A DNA stretch of 64,000 bases from Bos javanicus. Lineage: Eukaryota > Chordata > Mammalia > Artiodactyla > Bovidae. Of the stretch, positions 59,919 to 64,000 are shown in pieces. The stretch covers positions 71,669,987-71,733,986 of the forward strand of contig NC_083873.1 in assembly GCF_032452875.1 (NCBI RefSeq). Reading direction: 5' to 3'. The notes below the pieces were generated by a model. It was given only the letters and a program-made list of their open reading frames with translations, was not told the DNA's origin and searched no databases. How positions within the stretch are numbered: the first letter of the stretch is position 1; each line of letters opens with the position of its first letter. Position numbers and translations under genes: made by a program.

Positions 59919-61075
59919 TTGACACTTATAGGTTGGCAGTATAAGCATATAGCATCTCAATTCCTACTATTCATTCAGATGTACAAGCAACAGCAGCACA
60001 CTGAATTAGTTCCACCCATAAGGTCAAATTAGCTTTTCTTCCCCATTGAGATACTGGCCCAAATCCCATCAGTTAAATCTGAGCATCACTGGACCAGATA
60101 GGATGGTGACTTGGGTGCCTATATTCAAAGAAGCTAGAGAAATGTGAGTCCCTTCACTCCCTGAAGCTCCTGGGTATATTTGTGCAGAGTGTGTATGGGC
60201 CTTCAGTCCTTCTTGGGGACTGTGAGACTGAGACCCAATAATTTGGTTTCTTAGAGTATCAGGACTTTCCTGAGGTCAGGAAAAAGGGCAGGGTGGGGGC
60301 AGGGTGGGATCAGAGGGCGCAGAGGGAGAGAGCAGCTCCTCCCTGTGGATGAGGAATGTCACGTGCCACATGACAGTAAGCAAAGGATGCTGTGGCCATC
60401 AAGCCATCTGCCACTGTAGTCGCCCTGGACTGTGCACCCTGAGGGGATTCAGGATGGACAAAACCAGGATGGTGGCCCTAGAGAGCTAAGGTGTATATCA
60501 AAGGAATAATTTCAGTGAGCCCAGTCTCCTGCATCTCCCCATACACAGAAAAGCACTAAATCCATTCACTTATGTCAGGTTTTCTTCAATTAATAGGAAT
60601 CTTTTGATGTTCCAACTACCTGCTTTTTGTTACAAAAACTTATATATTGTGGCACTTCTCTTACCTCTGTGGACCAATCCCTATGAGTTAAGAGGCTGTC
60701 TTCTGGGTGTAAGTCCTCAGTTTTGTCCATCAAATAAAACATAATTCCCAACTTTTAGTTTGTACTTTTTTTTTCAGTTGACATCCCCAGTAGGTGAAGC
60801 TTTGCACTGACTTCTGACTTGAAGTGGCTGAACCAAAGCTCTGTGTTCTCACCACTAACAGCATTAACTCCAGCAGCTACAATGTACTGCCCTTTGAGTG
60901 GACCACAGGGCTTGCCCACCCGTTGTCACAAAGACATCTGTTTCTTGTCCCAACTGAGGATGAGAATACCGTCCCACACCTTGTTTCAATCCCACCAATC
61001 ATTGTGCAGCTTCTAAGTATTAATAGGTAGGGCAATCCAGGACTCCCACTTCCTCCCCTTCACCCAGCACTTGGG

Positions 61076-61279
61076 GCTTCCCTTGTGGCTCAGCTGGTAA
61101 AGAATTCACCTGCAATATGGGAGACCTGGGTTCGATCCCTGGGTTGGGAAGATCCCCTGGAGAAGGGAAAGGCTACCCAGTCCAGTATTGTGGCCTAGAG
61201 AAATACAGGAACTGTATAGTCCATGGGGTCGTAAGGAGTCGGACACGGCTGAGCAACTTTCACTCACTCACTCACCCGA
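61076..61279 (+). repeat. Bov-tA SINE
   Basis: Head cttcccttgtggctcagctg, B-box-like ggttcgatcc at 61129-61138, and a (CACT)n tail. Duplication cacttggg at 61068-61075 and 61280-61287. Confidence 0.92.
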
Positions 61280-61394
61280 CACTTGGGTGAGGGCATTCCC
61301 TTTGATCAGTCCCTGTGCCATCTTGCCTGTCCCCTAACTTCACCCTTTCCCTTCAGAGAGCCAAGTCTGTCAGCTATCCTTCTTAAAATTTTTT

Positions 61395-61500
61395 CTCTTT
61401 TGGCTGCACTGCCAGCATGTGGGATCTTTGTTCCCCAACAAACCCGCATCCCCTGCATTGGATAGCAGATTCTTCCAATGGGTCACCAGGGAAATTCCAG
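61395..61500 (-). repeat. CHR-2-type SINE
   Basis: tttggctgcactgccagcat, gggatctttgttccccaaca and caccagggaaattcc are reverse CHR-2. Confidence 0.75.
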
Positions 61501-61589
61501 CTCCCATCCATTTGTTGCCCAAACTGGAGAAGTGTGAGCGGTCTGAGACTCTGTCCTGCTCACAGCCTGGTACGTGGCCTACCACAAGT

Positions 61590-62180
61590 TGTCTGAGTGT
61601 CAGCAGAGGGCACGAGACTCCTGGGTCAGGGACAAAGGTCTTTATTACTGCACAGCAGGCAGCGTGAGTTCTATACCAAACCCTCATGTTCCCAAAAGCC
61701 CCAGGAAGCATGCAGGCAGACCTAGATGGATATTGCACATGAAATGGACAATATATCCCAGCTGAGAAATGGGCATTTAGGAAACCTCTTCCAATAAGGG
61801 GTTTCAAGCAAGCCTGTAAACCTTTGTCCTGGAAGAAGATGTTATCTTCCTTATGTAGCTGTTTAGTTGCTCAGTCTTTTGCAACCCCGTGGACTATTTC
61901 CACCAGGCTCCTCTGTCTGTAGGATTCCCAGACAAGAATACTGGAGTGGACTGCCATTCCCTTCTCTAGGGGATCTTCCTGACCTGAGGATCAAACATAT
62001 GTCTCCAGCATGGGCAGACAGATTCTTTACCACTGAGTCACCAGGGAAGCCCTATCTTCCTCATATTGGATGGAAAACGAAGCTGCCCTCTCTGGGGTGA
62101 CACTGTTTCTACCATTCAGCCTATACAAGCGTCCTTGAAAAGACTGTTCAGAATAAAAACTGTCTGTGCCTCAGTGAAAA
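61590..62180 (-). repeat. Probable 5' LTR of the antisense provirus
   Basis: Contains cgagactcctgggtcaggga and aaaggtctttattactgcac. It is interrupted by Bov-tA at 61855-62052 and ends about gaataaaaactgtctgtgcc. Confidence 0.5.
61855..62052 (-). repeat. Bov-tA SINE inside LTR
   Basis: Reverse Bov-tA with duplication tatcttccttat (61843-61854) and tatcttcctcat (62053-62064), one mismatch. Confidence 0.92.
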
Positions 62181-62229
62181 AAGACACGCAGAAATGACAG
62201 CTCTATATGGAATTGTCTCCAACACTTGT

Positions 62230-62360
62230 AATCCTATTTTTTTTTATTCTGGTAAGATATACAGGAAATGTACCATAGTAACAATTTTTAAGTGTATAGT
62301 TCAGAGACATTAAGTACAGCCACAATGTTGTAGACCTATCCCCACTATCCATTTCCAGAA
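62230..62360 (-). mobile_element. Old L1 3' end, antisense
   Basis: T-run followed by taagatatacaggaaatgta and agtgtatagttcagagacat. 62361-62609 is unassigned. Confidence 0.55.
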
Positions 62361-62619
62361 CTGTAACATTACTTTTAATGCACTGCTGGTCTTAATTTTC
62401 CAGTATTAAATTTGGGTTATAGTCATCTTTTGTGTGAAAGCAGCAATGTCTGGCTCTGATGTCATAGTTATTCTAGTGTCCTAGAAGGGGTAGTGAAATT
62501 GCCTTTTTCCCATGTCCTGGAAACTTTTGGATTACATGGCAATTGTTGGCTCCCTGAAAATTTGTTAGAACTGACTCATGAAATCACCTGGGTAGGTGTC
62601 TTTTTTAGAAGAAAACATT

Positions 62620-63465
62620 CAGTTCAGTTCAGTTGCTCAGTTGTGTCTGACTCTTTGTGACCCCATGGACTGCAGTACACCAGGCCTCCCTGTCTATCAC
62701 CAACTCCTGGAGTTTACTCAAACTCATGTCCGTTGAGTCAGTAATGTCATCCAACCATCTTATCCTCTGTCGTCACCTGCTCCTCCTACCTTCAATCTTT
62801 CCCAGCATCAGGATCTTTTCAAATGAGTCAATTCTTTGCATCAGGTGGCCAAAGTATCGGAGTTTCAGCTTCAGCATCAGTCCTTCCAATGAACACCCAG
62901 GACTGATTTCCTTTAGGATGGACTGGTTGGATCTCCTTGCTGTCAAAGGGACTCACAGGAGTCTTCTCCAACACCACAGTTCAAAAGCATCAAGCATCAA
63001 TTCTTCAGCAATCAGCTTTCTTTAGAGTCCAACTCTCACATCCATACATGACTACTGGAAAAACCATAGCTTTGATTAGATGGACCTTTGTTGGCAAAGT
63101 AATGTCTCTGCTTTTTAATATGCTGTCTAGGTTGGTCATAACTTTCCTTCCAAGGAGTAAGCATCTTTTAATTTCATGGCTGCAGTCACCATCTGCAGTG
63201 ATTTTGAAGCCCCCAAAATAAAGGCTGTCACTGTTTCCATTGTTTCCCCATCTATTTGCCATGAAGTGTTGGGACCAGATGCCATGATCTTAGTTTTCTG
63301 AATGTTGAGCTTTAAGCCATTTTTTTCACTCTCCTCTTTCACTTTCATCAAGCGGCTCTTTAGTTCCTCTTCACTTTCTGCCATAAAGGTGGTGTCATCT
63401 GCATATCTGAGGTTATTGATATTTCTCCTGGCAATCTTGATTCCAGACTGTGCTTCATCCAGCCC
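62620..63465 (-). mobile_element. BovB LINE 3' part, antisense
   Basis: (cagtt)n at the left. Minus ORFs 63474-63136 and 63262-63005 are RT pieces (NNLRYADDTTFMAESEEELK keeps YADD). Perfect 10-bp duplication agaaaacatt at 62610-62619 and 63466-63475. Confidence 0.94.
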
Positions 63466-63475
63466 AGAAAACATT

Positions 63476-64000
63476 GGACAACCTTTTTAATTTCTCCTAC
63501 AAATACTCATCTATTAAAAAAAAAATTCAGCTATTCTGATCTTCTCCCCCTTCTCAAATCAGTTTTGGAAATTCAGATTTTTTTCTGGAAAATCTATTTC
63601 ATCTATGTTTTTAAAAATCCATACTGTAATTATTTCTCTTTTTTTGTGAAATGCCTACTTTTTGTGTATCTCTTCACTGATTGACCTTTTCCTAAGAATC
63701 AATTTTTTTTTTTTTGCTGATCAAATCTACTGTTTGATTTGTTTTTCATTGATTAACTCTTGCTTTCACACCTTCCATCTTTCTGCTTTCTTTGCTTTTA
63801 TTTGTTTTTCAGCCTGGAGTTATATACTTAGTGTACTTTTAATCTTTCTTAAATTTCTTCCAAGAACCCTGGGCTATACCTCCTAAGGTATTTTGTCATT
63901 TCCTTTTGTTATTGCTTTCTAAATAGATTCCAAATTCAGTTAAGGATTATTCATTAACTGTGATTATTATATAATTCACCATCCAAATTGGGATACTTTT
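63476..64000 (-). other. T-rich end of window, perhaps old L1 antisense
   Basis: ttgctttcacaccttccatc and ctgctttctttgcttttatt loosely suggest reverse old L1 ORF2. Not certain. Confidence 0.35.

Larger units (their letters stand above)
57337..62180 (-). mobile_element. Decayed antisense endogenous retrovirus
   Basis: Two related LTR-like stretches (about 57337-57865 and 61590-62180) share a region with gagactcctgg, cagg/aaacaaagg and cttattact in the same order and orientation. The sequence between (58460-61590 without insertions) shows, on the minus strand near 59200-59460, short fragments resembling the C-terminal part of a retroviral pol reverse transcriptase, broken by many stops. BovB, two Bov-tA and CHR-2 copies have landed in it, and a third Bov-tA in the right LTR. 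I infer a provirus pointing left. The family is not assigned; no intact gene. Confidence 0.6.

Noticed and set aside
17433..61279. tRNA-like A and B boxes at several sites
   Set aside because: They are the tRNA-derived heads of Bov-tA and CHR SINEs, not tRNA genes: no cloverleaf with a proper acceptor stem is followed by a terminator.
49246..64000. Exons of a downstream neighbour gene
   Set aside because: The next gene in mammals (CRACD/KIAA1211) is expected further away, and no exon with splice sites and codon character was seen here.

Overview
The window is nuclear DNA from a ruminant, most likely a bovid. The evidence is the abundance of BovB (RTE) LINEs, tRNA-derived Bov-tA SINEs, BOV-A2 dimers, cetartiodactyl CHR SINEs and ruminant L1 tails. 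They lie on an older mammalian layer of MIR, L2, old L1, MaLR LTRs, MER3, MER5, Tigger and mariner-type MITEs. Cattle, buffalo, sheep and goat cannot be told apart from the sequence alone.

One protein-coding gene is present: the 3' two thirds of CEP135 (centrosomal protein of 135 kDa) on the + strand. Fifteen coding exons lie between 58 and 43680 and a 3'-UTR exon starts at 48025. All splice sites are GT-AG and all exon phases join without a break. They give about 722 residues of continuous coiled-coil protein, ending in a stop at 43678-43680. The N-terminal part (about 420 residues by comparison with human) lies upstream of base 1. From about 49.25 kb to the end of the window I see no gene.

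Layout. 0-12.4 kb: four coding exons and introns carrying L1, BovB, MIR, L2 and SINE copies. 12.4-23.15 kb: one large intron with BovB, a complete solo LTR with 6-bp target duplications (15442-16758), and an ancient L1 riddled with younger insertions. 23.1-31.8 kb: seven exons, including a 73-bp intron, plus a Tigger element split by L1 and a BovB split by a young L1. 31.8-38.9 kb: an intron with a full LTR-internal-LTR MaLR element itself split by BovB. 38.9-49.3 kb: the last four coding exons and the UTR exon. 49.3-64 kb: intergenic sequence with old L1, a young L1 carrying a BOV-A2, three BovB copies, a decayed antisense provirus (about 57.3-62.2 kb) and further SINEs.

Most long ORFs other than the exons are LINE reverse-transcriptase remnants or their antisense shadows. 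I looked for an unrecognised gene system, RNA gene, CRISPR-like array or regulatory array and found none I can defend. The interest of the window is the stratigraphy of nested insertions, several with readable target-site duplications, and a few splicing and 3'-end details of CEP135.
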